Positions 35,202 through 44,846 of a stretch of 64,000 nt of DNA are shown piece after piece. The stretch comes from Rhizobium rhizogenes (GTDB lineage Bacteria > Pseudomonadota > Alphaproteobacteria > Rhizobiales > Rhizobiaceae). Within the stretch, counting starts at the first letter, position 1; each line of letters begins with the position of its first letter. The notes beneath the pieces were generated by a model. It saw only the letters and a list, made by a program, of their open reading frames with translations. It was not told the DNA's origin and ran no database searches. Location: NCBI RefSeq assembly GCF_002005205.3, contig NZ_CP019701.2, positions 868,001-932,000 on the forward strand, read 5' to 3'. The position numbers and the translations under genes were made by a program.

Positions 35202-35617
35202 GCGTCCACGAACACTCACCTGACGCCTCGGATTAGTCTGTTGGATATCCGGTAATACGGAAGCAATTCGCCCGGCAGGCAACGGAATCCGACGCGCTTG
35301 CCCCATGGGCTCTGTCGTGCCGGACGGTGGTGTGATCAGCCGGATCGGCTTCCGCCTCTCCATATTCTCGGCGCAGATTCTCATTCTCCGGTTCAGGAGT
35401 TCGAATCGTCCCTGATCTTTCCGGTAGCGACACGCCGCCATACCAGGCGATGTTCTCGTTTGGGGTGGAGGCAGCGCGTATTAGGAAATGATTTTTTAGG
35501 AGAGGGATGAGGGCGCATTACGCGCGCGAAAAGAACCGTTGGCACAACACCAACTGTAACCGGCTCTTTTGTGTAAACTGCTTGAGGGTGGGGGATGCCT
35601 CAAGTCTTTGAATTTAA
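35202..35617. other. Gene-free interval with a terminator-like hairpin (35529-35570)
   Basis: AAAAGAACCG (35529-35538) can pair with CGGCTCTTTT (35561-35570), one mismatch, and a competing inner stem GTTGG/CCAAC (35538-35542, 35550-35554) exists. The alternation is attenuator-like, but no leader peptide is evident. A short AT-rich stretch lies near 35490. No gene found. Confidence 0.45.
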
Positions 35618-35694
<77 letters not shown>

Positions 35695-35925
35695 AACCTG
35701 AAAGCCGTTTATATATAAGCCTGTTAGGGTGCAAGCGGAAAATCGCCTTTTCTCAAAAAAACGAACAAAGTGTGTGGACGGCGGGCAGGTGCGGGACTCC
35801 GGTTACCGTGTTGCGCCCACATGCTTCCGTCAAACGCATGACACATCCTCTTTCCATCATTGTCGGAACCTGCCGTGATCTTCAGCGTTCAATGGCAGCG
35901 GAACTGAAACTCAGGGAGATGAAAC

Positions 35926-36462
35926 ATGTCCGAACTCGTCGTTGTCGGTTTTGATGGAACGGAAGAAGCCGACCGGGTGCTTCTGAAGCTTGCGGGCCTG
36001 AAAAAGGAATATCTGGTCGATCTGGAAGACGCCGTGGTCGTCGTTCGCGATGAAAACGGCAAGGTGCATCTGAAGCAGAGCGTCAATCTGACGGCAATCG
36101 GCGCAAGCTCCGGCTTCCTGTCCGGCGGCCTGTGGGGCGGCCTTGTCGGCCTGCTGTTCCTCAATCCCCTGGCGGGATTTGCGATCGGCGGCGCGATCGG
36201 CGCCGGCACCGGTGCATTGGCCGGTTCGCTGACGGACTATGGCATCGATGACGATTTCATCAAATCGCTCGGCGAAACCACTCCGAATGGGTCCTCGGCG
36301 CTGTTCGTGCTGATCCGCAAGGTGCAGCCGGAAAAGGTTATGGCGGAACTGGAAGGGCTGCGCGGGCGCGTCATCAAGACATCGCTGTCACCGGAACAGG
36401 AAGCGGAGCTGCAGAAGGCGCTTTCGGGCGGAACCGGGCAAGCCGCCGCGCCCGTCGCCTGA
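35926..36462 (+). CDS. DUF1269 family protein
   Basis: A 178-aa protein. It starts SELVVVGFDGTEEADRVLLK and has the glycine-rich hydrophobic hairpin of DUF1269 (SSGFLSGGLWGGLVGLLFL, then GFAIGGAIGAGTGALAGSL). It ends with an Ala/Pro-rich tail. Members are often stress-related and membrane-associated but lack a known biochemical role. GGGAGATGAAAC precedes the ATG. It stands alone after tRNA-Pro. Confidence 0.85.
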   Translation: MSELVVVGFDGTEEADRVLLKLAGLKKEYLVDLEDAVVVVRDENGKVHLKQSVNLTAIGASSGFLSGGLWGGLVGLLFLNPLAGFAIGGAIGAGTGALAGSLTDYGIDDDFIKSLGETTPNGSSALFVLIRKVQPEKVMAELEGLRGRVIKTSLSPEQEAELQKALSGGTGQAAAPVA

Positions 36463-36535
36463 GCGGGGCGCCCAAAATGCGCTGCGGCATGATCCATGTC
36501 GCAGCGTTTCCCTCAGACCGGCCGGACGCGGTGGC

Positions 36536-37180
36536 TCACACCGTCAGCGTGCCTGTCTTCGGCTGTGGCCAGGTCAGATAATAATAACGGCTGCCGACGC
36601 TGCCGAAAAATGCGTTGTCGCCGGAAATACTGTCGACATAGGCGCCGCTGGCGGTCTTGGCATAGGCCGATCCGTCGCGCTTGAGGTGGTCCTTCAGAAA
36701 ATCGCTCCAGCCGGTCGTGGTGATCTCCGTTGCCGGTTTCGAGGCGGTTTTCGAATCGGACTTCACGTCCCAGGCCAAGACCTGCGCCCCTTCCGACGGA
36801 TCCGATACGGTCAGCGTGCCGGCGGCCAGCGCGTCCAGCATCGCTTTTGCCTGTGAGGCCTTGGCCGGGTCCTTGGAGAGGTCTTCCAGCATCGCCTTCA
36901 GATCCTTCATGAAGCCGGCCTGCGTTATGTCGCCGGAAGACGTCTGCTCTGTCGTCTCACTTGCCGTTTCCGCGCTGGAGCTTTGCGCATATTGCGCCAG
37001 AAGCTGCGTCAGCCTCGTATTGGTGGAGGAAGAGGACGTATCGACCCCATAGGTGCCGAGAAGAGAGGACCGCGACGAGGAAGATGAGGTTGCGGCGGAA
37101 TTGTCCTCCTGCTCCCTGATGGCCTTGAGGGCCAGTTTGGTGGCGGTGAGGCGTGTGGAGAGGTCGATGGAGGAGACCAT
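36536..37180 (-). CDS. Ser/Thr-rich hypothetical protein
   Basis: A 214-aa protein with a helical start (SIDLSTRLTATKLALKAIRE), a low-complexity serine run (NSAATSSSSSRSS), Gln/Ser-rich middle and a C-terminal region with aromatic residues (GDNAFFGSVGSRYYYLTWP). No signal peptide or membrane helix. The pattern resembles uncharacterised alphaproteobacterial proteins around flagellar or surface functions but I cannot place it. Start at ATG 37180 is chosen over 37219; neither has a strong ribosome site. Confidence 0.6.
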   Translation of the reverse strand: MVSSIDLSTRLTATKLALKAIREQEDNSAATSSSSSRSSLLGTYGVDTSSSSTNTRLTQLLAQYAQSSSAETASETTEQTSSGDITQAGFMKDLKAMLEDLSKDPAKASQAKAMLDALAAGTLTVSDPSEGAQVLAWDVKSDSKTASKPATEITTTGWSDFLKDHLKRDGSAYAKTASGAYVDSISGDNAFFGSVGSRYYYLTWPQPKTGTLTV

Positions 37181-37355
37181 TGCGTCAATATTTCCATGAT
37201 CAGGCCCGATACGCATCATTCGTATCGAACCGGCACGGCGGGAGCGCGGTCCCGCCTTTCGTCCTCTCTCATAAGAAGACCGGGCGCGTCCCGACCGTTG
37301 TTCAGGCAGGAACGCACCCGGTCTTAATGGCCGTAGTTTGCGCGACGCTTGCGGC

Positions 37356-37505
37356 TTAATTTTCCTGAACGGAAACGCCGTTCGGGCCGATGTTCATCTC
37401 GATCCCCTTCGGCTTGCTTTCCTCATGCCAGACATAGGCGCCAAGGCCGGCGATGACCACGACGAGCGCGCCGATGATGAGGTAGAGATTATTGGTCTGC
37501 GTCAT
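37356..37505 (-). CDS. 49-aa single-span membrane protein
   Basis: It begins MTQTNNLYL, continues with a membrane helix (IIGALVVVIAGLGAYVW) and ends with a short exposed domain (HEESKPKGIEMNIGPNGVSV). This matches a small family of rhizobial proteins whose tail ends in a GIEMNIGPNGVS-like motif. GGGGAG lies 9 nt before the ATG at 37505. Probably inner-membrane with the tail in the periplasm. Function unknown. Confidence 0.7.
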   Translation of the reverse strand: MTQTNNLYLIIGALVVVIAGLGAYVWHEESKPKGIEMNIGPNGVSVQEN

Positions 37506-37583
37506 AGGATGTCTCCCCGTTGGACAATCGAAATCGGGAGCTAAACGCATGAAATCGCGAAAGGTTCCGTAAGGGTAAGCATT

Positions 37584-38771
37584 TTAGGCCCTGCTTGTGC
37601 GATGACGCAGGCTTTCGCGTTTTTCCAGCGCCATGCAGCCCCACAATATACCGAGCAGCAGGAAGAAATGCCGCCAGTGATCGGTGTCGATAACGGCGCC
37701 GATCATTACGTGGCCGACGAAGGTCACCCAGGAAATGATCAGGAACGGTTGCCAGGGCCGGGGACGCAGCAGATGCCTGAAACCGGCGGCGATGGTCCAG
37801 CAGATCAGGACAAGATAGATGACGAAGCCGAACCAGCCATGCGTGGTCAGGCTTTTCAGCCAGATATTATGTTCGGCGGCGGGAAAGATATCGTCAAAGA
37901 CCAGCGGGCCGATGCCGAGCGGATGTTCCATCGCCAGCAGGAAACCGAGATAGTGACGGGCAAAACGCCCGAGATGTCCGCCATCATAGGATTGCACCGC
38001 CGAGGCGCGGCTGGAGAACAGATCGGCCACCTGCTTGAATTGCAGTGCGATGATGACCGCCGCCACCATGAGCGCCACCGCGACGAGAAACAGCACGAGG
38101 ATCTTCAGGCGAAATGCCGCTGTGCGCTCCTTCAGCAGCATGACGAAAACGAGCAGGACCGCGGCGAACAGAAACAGGCCCCAGGCTGCGCGCGAGAATG
38201 ACAGGAACACGCCAAGCGACAGGATCAGCAGTCCGAGGATGCGCCAGGGCGCATGCATCGCCTTGCCGGAAAGCAGGCCGTAGATCAGGTAAAGCGACGG
38301 TGTCACCAGAAAGGGACCAAAGACGTTCGGGTCCTGAAATGCTCCCTTGGCGCGGTCGTAGAGGGTAAATACCTCGAAGCCCGGAAGGGCATGGAAATAG
38401 CCGATGATGCCGAGCAGGGAGGTGATCAGCGCCGCCGCCAGCCAAGCCCGGAAAATCAGCAGCAGCCGCTGGAACTTGTCTTCGATGATTGCGGCATAAA
38501 AAACCGAGGTGAGTGCCAGAAAGGTCGATACCGCGAGATAAAGCGGTCCCTCATCCAGATCGGCCATGGTGGTCAGCGACAGATAGCCGCCGACATTGAA
38601 GGCAAGCAGCAGGCACAGAAGCAGCACGACGGTGCGTGAAAGGCGCAGGCCAAGCAGGAACCAGAGCGCGACCTGTCCCACCATCATCAGCTCGTAAGGC
38701 GCCGGTTCGGAAATGACGAAGCCGGAGAGAAACACGCCGAAGGCGATGAAGAACGAGCCGATGAGCCGCAT
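37584..38771 (-). CDS. O-antigen ligase/polymerase (Wzy-like) of the polysaccharide cluster
   Basis: A 395-aa polytopic protein with ten or more helices (FIAFGVFLSGFVI; LWFLLGLRLSRTVVLLLCLL; LILSLGVFLSFSRAAWGLFL). The Wzy_C periplasmic loop contains RFARHYLGFLLAMEHPLGIG, the usual ligase/polymerase signature area. It should polymerise lipid-linked repeat units in the periplasm. ATG 38771 is used; a TTG at 38825 overlapping the upstream stop as TTGA is an alternative that would couple translation to the transferase gene. Last gene of the minus-strand run beginning with the Wza-like gene. Confidence 0.87.
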   Translation of the reverse strand: MRLIGSFFIAFGVFLSGFVISEPAPYELMMVGQVALWFLLGLRLSRTVVLLLCLLLAFNVGGYLSLTTMADLDEGPLYLAVSTFLALTSVFYAAIIEDKFQRLLLIFRAWLAAALITSLLGIIGYFHALPGFEVFTLYDRAKGAFQDPNVFGPFLVTPSLYLIYGLLSGKAMHAPWRILGLLILSLGVFLSFSRAAWGLFLFAAVLLVFVMLLKERTAAFRLKILVLFLVAVALMVAAVIIALQFKQVADLFSSRASAVQSYDGGHLGRFARHYLGFLLAMEHPLGIGPLVFDDIFPAAEHNIWLKSLTTHGWFGFVIYLVLICWTIAAGFRHLLRPRPWQPFLIISWVTFVGHVMIGAVIDTDHWRHFFLLLGILWGCMALEKRESLRHRTSRA

Positions 38772-38821
38772 GGTGGCCAACGGCGCATCGAAACCCGGAG
38801 CGTGCTGGTAACCGGTGTGGG

Positions 38822-40375
38822 TCAATAGGCGTTTTCCGATTTGAGCAGCCGGATCGGCGTCAGGAACAGGATCTTGAGATCGAGAAACAGCGACCAGTTC
38901 TCGATGTAATAAAGATCGTATTCGGTGCGGAACTTGATCTTGTCGCCGTGGTCGATCTCGCCGCGCCAGCCATTGATCTGCGCCCATCCGGTCACGCCGG
39001 GCTTGACCTTGTGGCGCGCGAAATAATGCTCCACCACCTCGGTATATTTCAGATCGCCGGTCTGGGCGTGGACGGCGTGCGGCCGCGGCCCGACGAGAGA
39101 CAGATCACCGTAGAGGACGTTGAAAAGCTGCGGCAGCTCATCCATCGAGGATTTGCGCAGGAAACGCCCGACCGGCGTGACGCGCGGGTCGTTCTTGGTG
39201 ACGGCCTTCTTGGCGGTTGGGTCGCTGAGTTCCGTATACATGGAGCGGAACTTCCAGACATTGATCGTTTCATTGTTGAAGCCGTGACGCTTCTGCTTGA
39301 AGAGGACGGGACCTTTCGACGTCGTTTTCACGGCAATGCCAGCACCCACCATCACCGGCCACAGAAGGGCTATGCCGATGAGGCTGAAGGTGATGTCGAA
39401 TATGCGCTTCGCCACCGAATCCCAGTCGCGGATCGGCTTGTCGAACACGTCGAGCATCGGCACGGTGCCGACATGGGAATAGGCGCGGGGACGGAAACGC
39501 AGCTTGTTGGCATGGGCCGCGATGCGGATATCGACCGGCAGCACCCAGAGTTTGCGCAGAAGCTGGAGAATGCGTGCCTCGGCGCTGAGCGGCAGGGCGA
39601 TGATCAGCATATCGAGTTTCGTCAGACGGGCGAATTCCACCAGTTCCGCAAAGGTGCCAAGCTTCGGATAACCGGCGACAACCTCGGGAGAGCGCTCGCT
39701 CTTCCGGTCGTCGAAAATCCCGCAGATACGGATATCATTGTCCGATTGCTGCTCCAGCGAGCGGATGAGGTCTCTGGCAGAATCGCCGCCGCCGACGATG
39801 ACGGCGCGGCGTTCCATCACGCCGTTGCGGCTCCAGTGGCGAATGGCGAAGCCGAGCAGCAGCCGCCCGGTGAAAATGGCAACCGCGCTTATCGCGTACC
39901 ATATGCCGAATGCCGGCCAGGAATGCAGGGCCTCAGGGAAAAAGAGGAGAAGGAAACAGGCGGCGCCAACGAAGGACAGGCAGACGGCGCCCTGAATGCG
40001 GGCGAACATCTTCAGAGGCGTCCGCAGCGTCGGCAGCTGGTAGCAATCGCCCGCCTGCAGCAGGAAAACGCAGAGGGCCGCACCCAGCACCCCGCTGCCG
40101 AAAACCGCAAGAAAGATTTCGAGCCCGCGATCGGCGGCAATGCCGTTGATGATGGCGGCAATGACCACGAGCATCGCAAATTCCAGCAGCCGCAGTTGCC
40201 CGATCACCATATTCGGCGAATGGTTGCCGGCACGCAGCTGGTTGGCGATCTGTCGTGCAAGCGGATTGAGGACGACGGTTTCGGATGCCGAAAGCTCACG
40301 GGCTTCGTGCTCGGAGATTTTCTTGCGCAACGACGCCAGATCGAATTGCGGTCTTTCCTTGTCAGCCTTGGTCAT
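38822..40375 (-). CDS. Polyprenyl-phosphate hexose-1-phosphate transferase (exopolysaccharide initiating enzyme)
   Basis: A 517-aa WcaJ/PssZ-type enzyme that loads the first sugar phosphate onto undecaprenyl phosphate. N-terminal membrane helices, a CoA-binding-like domain (AVIVGGGDSARDLIRSL) and the C-terminal transferase domain (FDITFSLIGIALLWPVMVGA; KFRSMYTELSDP; SSMDELPQLFNVLYGDLSLV; GPRP) are in normal order. ATG 40375 is chosen for family fit; the frame is open to 40522 without signals. In gene content and order the cluster resembles the uppABCDEF adhesin locus of A. tumefaciens, in which such a transferase is required; that match is inferred. Confidence 0.92.
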   Translation of the reverse strand: MTKADKERPQFDLASLRKKISEHEARELSASETVVLNPLARQIANQLRAGNHSPNMVIGQLRLLEFAMLVVIAAIINGIAADRGLEIFLAVFGSGVLGAALCVFLLQAGDCYQLPTLRTPLKMFARIQGAVCLSFVGAACFLLLFFPEALHSWPAFGIWYAISAVAIFTGRLLLGFAIRHWSRNGVMERRAVIVGGGDSARDLIRSLEQQSDNDIRICGIFDDRKSERSPEVVAGYPKLGTFAELVEFARLTKLDMLIIALPLSAEARILQLLRKLWVLPVDIRIAAHANKLRFRPRAYSHVGTVPMLDVFDKPIRDWDSVAKRIFDITFSLIGIALLWPVMVGAGIAVKTTSKGPVLFKQKRHGFNNETINVWKFRSMYTELSDPTAKKAVTKNDPRVTPVGRFLRKSSMDELPQLFNVLYGDLSLVGPRPHAVHAQTGDLKYTEVVEHYFARHKVKPGVTGWAQINGWRGEIDHGDKIKFRTEYDLYYIENWSLFLDLKILFLTPIRLLKSENAY

Positions 40376-40596
40376 TGCTTTGGTCCGCACCCTCCAGCGC
40401 CTCGACCCGAAAATCAGATGTGATTTTCGAAGGGAACGATGCGCAACTTCAAAGTGGTAAAGCCTCCCTTGTCCGCCGGAACGGGCGCACGTGCTCCACG
40501 AGCAGGAAGCTAGCCGAAACATGCTAAGAAACGTTTATGATGAATTTCTACAGGATTGTGGAATATACAATCAAAAATCGTGTTTTTGAAATGTCT

Positions 40597-41739
40597 TTAG
40601 AGCAACAGCAGGTCACGATAGAGCTTCATCATGTCATCAGCCATGACCGGCGTTGAAAACTTCGCCCTGAAGCTGTCGGGCCGTGGCATGACCCTTGTTG
40701 CCCAGTCGGCGTCCTCAATATCCCTGACCATGATTTTCGCGAGAGCATCTGCATCTCCGGCCGGAACGAGGGCCTCGCTGTCCTCGCCCAGAACCTCGGG
40801 AATACCCCCGACATGCGAAGCGATGACCGTCTTGCCCGCTGCGAGCGCTTCGAGCACGATATAGGGCATCGCTTCGGCGCGTGAGGGAACCACCACGGTC
40901 GTCGCCAGTTCAAAAGCCTGTCTGGCGGGCATGGCTGCATGCATGGAAATCCGCCGGGACAGCCCGGCCTGATCGATCATCGCCGCATATTTGTCCCTGT
41001 CGGGGCCGTCGCCGACGATGACGCCGGACATGGGCTGGCCAATGCTGCGCTCCATCCTGGCAAAGGCCCTGATGAAGACGTCGGGTCCCTTGAGGTCGCG
41101 TAACATGCCGATATAGAGGAAATGCGCGGCGCCCTCACGGGGCGGCACGGTCTCGAATTCGCTTTCCTGCACGCCGTTATAGATCATTGCCGTGCGGGTG
41201 CGCGGTTTGCCGACCTTGGTTTCATAAGCCGTCTGTTCGTATTTGCAGACGAAGCAGAGCGCGTCGGTGAAGCGCTCCTGAAACCGCTCGAGCCGCAGGA
41301 ACAGCTGGCCCTTCACGCTGTTGCGGTCATAGTGCAGGCTGCCGCCATGCGGCGAATAGAGGCGGGCTACGCGATACCTGTTCGCCCGCAGCAATGAGCC
41401 GATCAGCCGGGCAAGAGCGCCACCCTTGGCGCTGTGCCCGTGCAGGATGTCCGGCCGCAAACTTTTGATGTGCTTGTAGGATTTCCACAGCGCCATAAGG
41501 TCGCCGGGGCTGATGGACCGTCGGATGGGCAGGCGGGTGAGGCCAAGCTCCAGCATCGGGGTGATCTGCGCGAAAAGCCGTTCCTCATGCGCGCCGCCGG
41601 TCGAGCTGTCGCAAACGATGCCGACCTTGTGGCCCTGTTTGACATGTTCTTCGATCAGGTCGCGGACATGGCGGAAGACGCCGCCGACGGGGGAGCGAAA
41701 ACAGTGAATGATGCGCAGGGGAGGGCCGTCATCCGACAC
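40597..41739 (-). CDS. Glycosyltransferase family 4
   Basis: A 380-aa GT-B enzyme. The acceptor domain begins LRIIHCFRSPVGGVFRHV. The donor domain carries FLYIGMLRDLKGPDVFIRAF and the GT4 nucleotide-sugar motif (ELATTVVVPSRAEAMPYIVLEALAAG, an E-x7-E type loop). It adds a sugar to the lipid-linked repeat unit on the cytoplasmic face. Start GTG 41739 has GGAG 8 nt upstream; a GTG nine bases earlier is possible. It follows the Wza-like gene by about 17 bp and precedes the initiating transferase after ~220 bp. Confidence 0.9.
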   Translation of the reverse strand: MSDDGPPLRIIHCFRSPVGGVFRHVRDLIEEHVKQGHKVGIVCDSSTGGAHEERLFAQITPMLELGLTRLPIRRSISPGDLMALWKSYKHIKSLRPDILHGHSAKGGALARLIGSLLRANRYRVARLYSPHGGSLHYDRNSVKGQLFLRLERFQERFTDALCFVCKYEQTAYETKVGKPRTRTAMIYNGVQESEFETVPPREGAAHFLYIGMLRDLKGPDVFIRAFARMERSIGQPMSGVIVGDGPDRDKYAAMIDQAGLSRRISMHAAMPARQAFELATTVVVPSRAEAMPYIVLEALAAGKTVIASHVGGIPEVLGEDSEALVPAGDADALAKIMVRDIEDADWATRVMPRPDSFRAKFSTPVMADDMMKLYRDLLLL

Positions 41740-41756
41740 GTGTGCCACTCCGGCGT

Positions 41757-42329
41757 TCAGAAGAAGCGTTCACGCACATAGACCGTATCGCCCGCCAGAA
41801 TGGGTGCGGTGATTCCGATCCGGCCGGTCATCACCTCGGCGTTGATCTTGCGGGTAATGTCGACATCGGCCTGGTTGGCGCGCGGCGTGAAGCCGCCGGC
41901 AATGGCGATGGCGTTTTGCACCGTCATGCCCGGTACATAGGAATACTGGCCGGGACGACCCACTTCACCCATGATGAAGACGGGGCGATAACGGTCGATC
42001 TCGATTGTCACATCGGGATCGCGCAGATAACCCTGGCGCAGCTTGGCGGCGATGGCGGCTTCGAGCTGCGGCAGCGTCTTGCCGCGGGCGGGAACCTGAC
42101 CGACGAGCGGGAAGGCGACGTAACCGGCCTGATCGACCGTATAGGTGTTGGTCAGTCCAGCCTGTTCGAAGACGTTGATGCGCAGCCGGTCGCCGCTGTC
42201 GACGTGATAGGGCTGCAAGGCGGCCTCATTGAACGACCTTGGCGCGGGTTGATATGCCGCGCAACCGGAAAGGGCCGTCAGGACGGCAAGTGTCAGTGCG
42301 GTGACATGTCGTGATCCGGCGAGCGGCAT
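41757..42329 (-). CDS. Wza/KpsD-type polysaccharide export outer-membrane lipoprotein
   Basis: A 190-aa lipoprotein. The signal peptide ends in the lipobox LTALSGC (Cys ~22). Then come the polysaccharide export motif (YHVDSGDRLRINVFEQAGL) and a SLBB domain (PVFIMGEVGRPGQYSYVPGM, VQNAIAIAGGF). It is shorter than E. coli Wza and similar in size to the ExoF/GumB-like export proteins; it should form the outer-membrane exit ring. First gene of the minus-strand run; its start faces the co-polymerase gene across a ~215-bp divergent promoter region. Confidence 0.92.
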   Translation of the reverse strand: MPLAGSRHVTALTLAVLTALSGCAAYQPAPRSFNEAALQPYHVDSGDRLRINVFEQAGLTNTYTVDQAGYVAFPLVGQVPARGKTLPQLEAAIAAKLRQGYLRDPDVTIEIDRYRPVFIMGEVGRPGQYSYVPGMTVQNAIAIAGGFTPRANQADVDITRKINAEVMTGRIGITAPILAGDTVYVRERFF

Positions 42330-42545
42330 CTGATCTTGCTCCGAGTCGATCTATGAGCTTTCTTATCGTTCTGTTAGGGTTAATGCACGGTAAACGGTCG
42401 ATCCCGAGAGTCGCAATATCTGCTTTATTTCGTCGGATTCGCAGCAATTAACTGTTGTGTTACCGGAAAGACTTAAACTTCGCCAAAATTGGCCATCTAT
42501 ATTTGAATTTGAGCGCCCGAGGTTTGTCTCGGTTACGGAGCCCAC
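42330..42545. promoter_or_regulatory. Divergent promoter region of the polysaccharide cluster
   Basis: A 216-bp gap between the Wza-like gene (minus) and the Wzc-like gene (plus), AT-richer than its surroundings near 42350-42500. It should drive both halves of the cluster. No clear palindrome or sigma-54 site was seen. Confidence 0.5.
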
Positions 42546-44831
42546 ATGAACGGCGATCGCATTGACGACAGGGATGTGGATATCGATCTTGCGGAGCTTG
42601 TCGCGGCCATATGGCGGCGCAGGGGCCGCATCGCAGCCGTCACGCTTCTGGCCGGAGGCGCCGCCTTCATCGCCGCCAGCATGATGTCGCCTGCCTACAA
42701 GGGCGAGGCGCGGGTCCTCATCGAATCCCGCGCGGCTTCCTTCGGCGCTTCCCAGCAGTCCAACGCGCCGGCTGAGCCCGTGCTCGACGAACTGACGGTT
42801 TCGAGCCAGGTGCAGATCCTGCAGTCGGTCGACCTCATCAAGCAGGTCGCCAAAGACATGAAGCTTTACGAGCTGGATGAATTCGATCCGGAGGCGCATC
42901 CGTCGCTCGTCTCGCGGCTGCTGGTTGCGCTCGGGGCCAAGAAGGACCCGCTTCAGGTGTTGCCTGAAGAACGGGTGCTGAAGGCGTTCCGGGAAAAATT
43001 GCAGGTCTATCAGGTCGAAAGCTCGCGCGTTATCACGGTCGAATTCTCTTCCGAGGACCCGAAGCTCGCGGCCGCCATCCCCAATGAGATGATGAAGGCC
43101 TATATCGCGCTGCAAAGCGGCGCGAAACTGGACACCAGCACAGAAGCGGCCCGCTGGCTTGAGCCGGAAATCGCCAATCTGCGCGAAAAGGTGCGCGAGG
43201 CGGACAAGAAGGTCGCGGATTATCGTGCTTCGTCCGATCTTCTGTCCGCGGGGCAGGGCGAAACGCTTGCCACACGGCAACTCGGCGATATCTCCACCGA
43301 ACTCGGCCGTATCCGTGGCGAGCGCGCCAATGCGGAAGCGCGGGCGGAAGGCGTGCGGAGCGCGCTGGCAAGCGGCCGTCCTCTGGATACTTTCCCGGAT
43401 GTCGTTGGCTCTCCGACGATCCAGCGGCTGAAGGAAAACGAGACCACCATTCGCAGTCAGATTTCCGATCTGTCGTCCTCGCTGCTGGAAGGCCATCCGC
43501 GCATCCGGGCCCTGCGTAACCAGCTTGACGGCATACAGCGGCAAATCCAGGAAGAAACCCGCAAGGTGCTCGCAAGCCTTGAAAACGAGGCCAATGTTTC
43601 GCGTCTGCGGGAGCGCCAGCTGGTCCAGCAGTTGAATGTGCTGAAATCGGAAAGCGTGCGCGCCGGCGAGCAGCAGGTCGGCCTGAACGATCTGGAACGG
43701 GAAGCCTCCGCGCAGAGGCAGCTTCTGGAAACCTATCTTGCCCGTTACCGCGAGGCGACATCGCGTGCCGGTTCGGCCGACTCCACGCCCGCCGATGCGC
43801 GCGTGATCTCGACGGCGGTGGAGCCGCGTGAACCCTATTTCCCCAAGGCCGGTGCCATTACCATCGTCGTCACCCTGGCGGCGTTTCTGCTTTCCTGCAT
43901 CGTTGTCATGCTGGTGGAACTCTTCACCGGCCGGGCCTTGAAGCCGGTGGGCAGGAGTGAGGCTCCGCCGCTCTCCGATCCACCGCCCCCGCCTGCGCGC
44001 GCGCCGGTCGCTGCGGATGAGAGCACGAATGCGCCGGAACAGCCGGTTGCCGCGCGCCACGAGAATATATCGCCGCCCTCCGCCGGAGCGATCCCGGCCG
44101 CCGCATACCAGCCCGTTTCCGAAGAGGAACGGCAGATGCCGGTCGCGGCCACGGCCGCCATACCAGCCTTGCCCGGAGAAGACGTGGTTGCCGCGAAAGA
44201 AGTGGCTGCGAAAGAGGTTGTGGCGGAAGAGAGTGCCGACACGTCCGACGATTTCTCGATCGACGCCGTTGCGGGCTTCCTTGCCACGCGTCTTGCCAAA
44301 CCGGTCGCTGCGGTCATATCGCCGGCCGGCGACAGCGGTTCGACCACGACCGTCATGCTTGCACGTGCCCTGTCTGAGATGGGCCGTTCGGTCGTTCTCG
44401 TCGACATGACGGCCTCGGCCTGTCCCACGCGTCTGATGGTGCCCGAGGCCGGGCTGCCGGGCGTCATGGACCTTCTGGCGGGTGCTGCCGCCTTTGGCGA
44501 AACCATTCACGGTGACCGGCTTTCCGATGCCCATATCGTGCCGCGTGGCAACGCGCAGCCGCGCGAGGCGATGCGCGCCATAGACCGCCTGACAATGATC
44601 CTCGGCGCCCTGTCGGATGCCTATGATACGGTTCTGGTCGAGTGCGGCGCGGTGCAGATTTCGAGCCTTGAAAAAATGCTGCGCAACCTGCCGGCGGAAA
44701 TCATCGTCTCCGTGCCCGGCAAGGATGGCGAAATGCTGGAAAAGACGCTCGATGAGCTGGTGGCGCATGGTTACGAACAGGCATTGCCGATGACCGGCAT
44801 GCGCAAGCCGGGACATTTGAGCGCCGCTTGA
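42546..44831 (+). CDS. Wzc/GumC-like polysaccharide co-polymerase with degenerate ATPase domain
   Basis: A 761-aa inner-membrane protein. The Wzz chain-length domain starts with a first membrane helix near residues 35-55 (AVTLLAGGAAFIAASM). A long periplasmic coiled coil follows (REKVREADKKVADYRASSDL; RGERANAEARAEGVRSAL). The second helix (ITIVVTLAAFLLSCIVVML) lies near 440. A Pro/Ala/Glu-rich linker leads to a P-loop-fold domain from about 580 (AAVISPAGDSGSTTTVMLAR). The Walker A lysine of BY-kinases is replaced (GSTTT), and no tyrosine-rich tail is present, so tyrosine kinase activity is unlikely. Convergent end with the next gene, 15 bp apart. Confidence 0.9.
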   Translation: MNGDRIDDRDVDIDLAELVAAIWRRRGRIAAVTLLAGGAAFIAASMMSPAYKGEARVLIESRAASFGASQQSNAPAEPVLDELTVSSQVQILQSVDLIKQVAKDMKLYELDEFDPEAHPSLVSRLLVALGAKKDPLQVLPEERVLKAFREKLQVYQVESSRVITVEFSSEDPKLAAAIPNEMMKAYIALQSGAKLDTSTEAARWLEPEIANLREKVREADKKVADYRASSDLLSAGQGETLATRQLGDISTELGRIRGERANAEARAEGVRSALASGRPLDTFPDVVGSPTIQRLKENETTIRSQISDLSSSLLEGHPRIRALRNQLDGIQRQIQEETRKVLASLENEANVSRLRERQLVQQLNVLKSESVRAGEQQVGLNDLEREASAQRQLLETYLARYREATSRAGSADSTPADARVISTAVEPREPYFPKAGAITIVVTLAAFLLSCIVVMLVELFTGRALKPVGRSEAPPLSDPPPPPARAPVAADESTNAPEQPVAARHENISPPSAGAIPAAAYQPVSEEERQMPVAATAAIPALPGEDVVAAKEVAAKEVVAEESADTSDDFSIDAVAGFLATRLAKPVAAVISPAGDSGSTTTVMLARALSEMGRSVVLVDMTASACPTRLMVPEAGLPGVMDLLAGAAAFGETIHGDRLSDAHIVPRGNAQPREAMRAIDRLTMILGALSDAYDTVLVECGAVQISSLEKMLRNLPAEIIVSVPGKDGEMLEKTLDELVAHGYEQALPMTGMRKPGHLSAA

Positions 44832-44846
44832 CCGGCGCCCCCCCGC

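Noticed and set aside
34860..35441. A 193-codon minus-strand frame over the 46-aa gene
   Set aside because: No ribosome site or domain pattern; its hydrophobic part is only the reverse reading of the plus-strand helix.
42363..44816. An 817-codon frame antisense to the Wzc-like gene
   Set aside because: A shadow of the co-polymerase gene with no recognisable domains.
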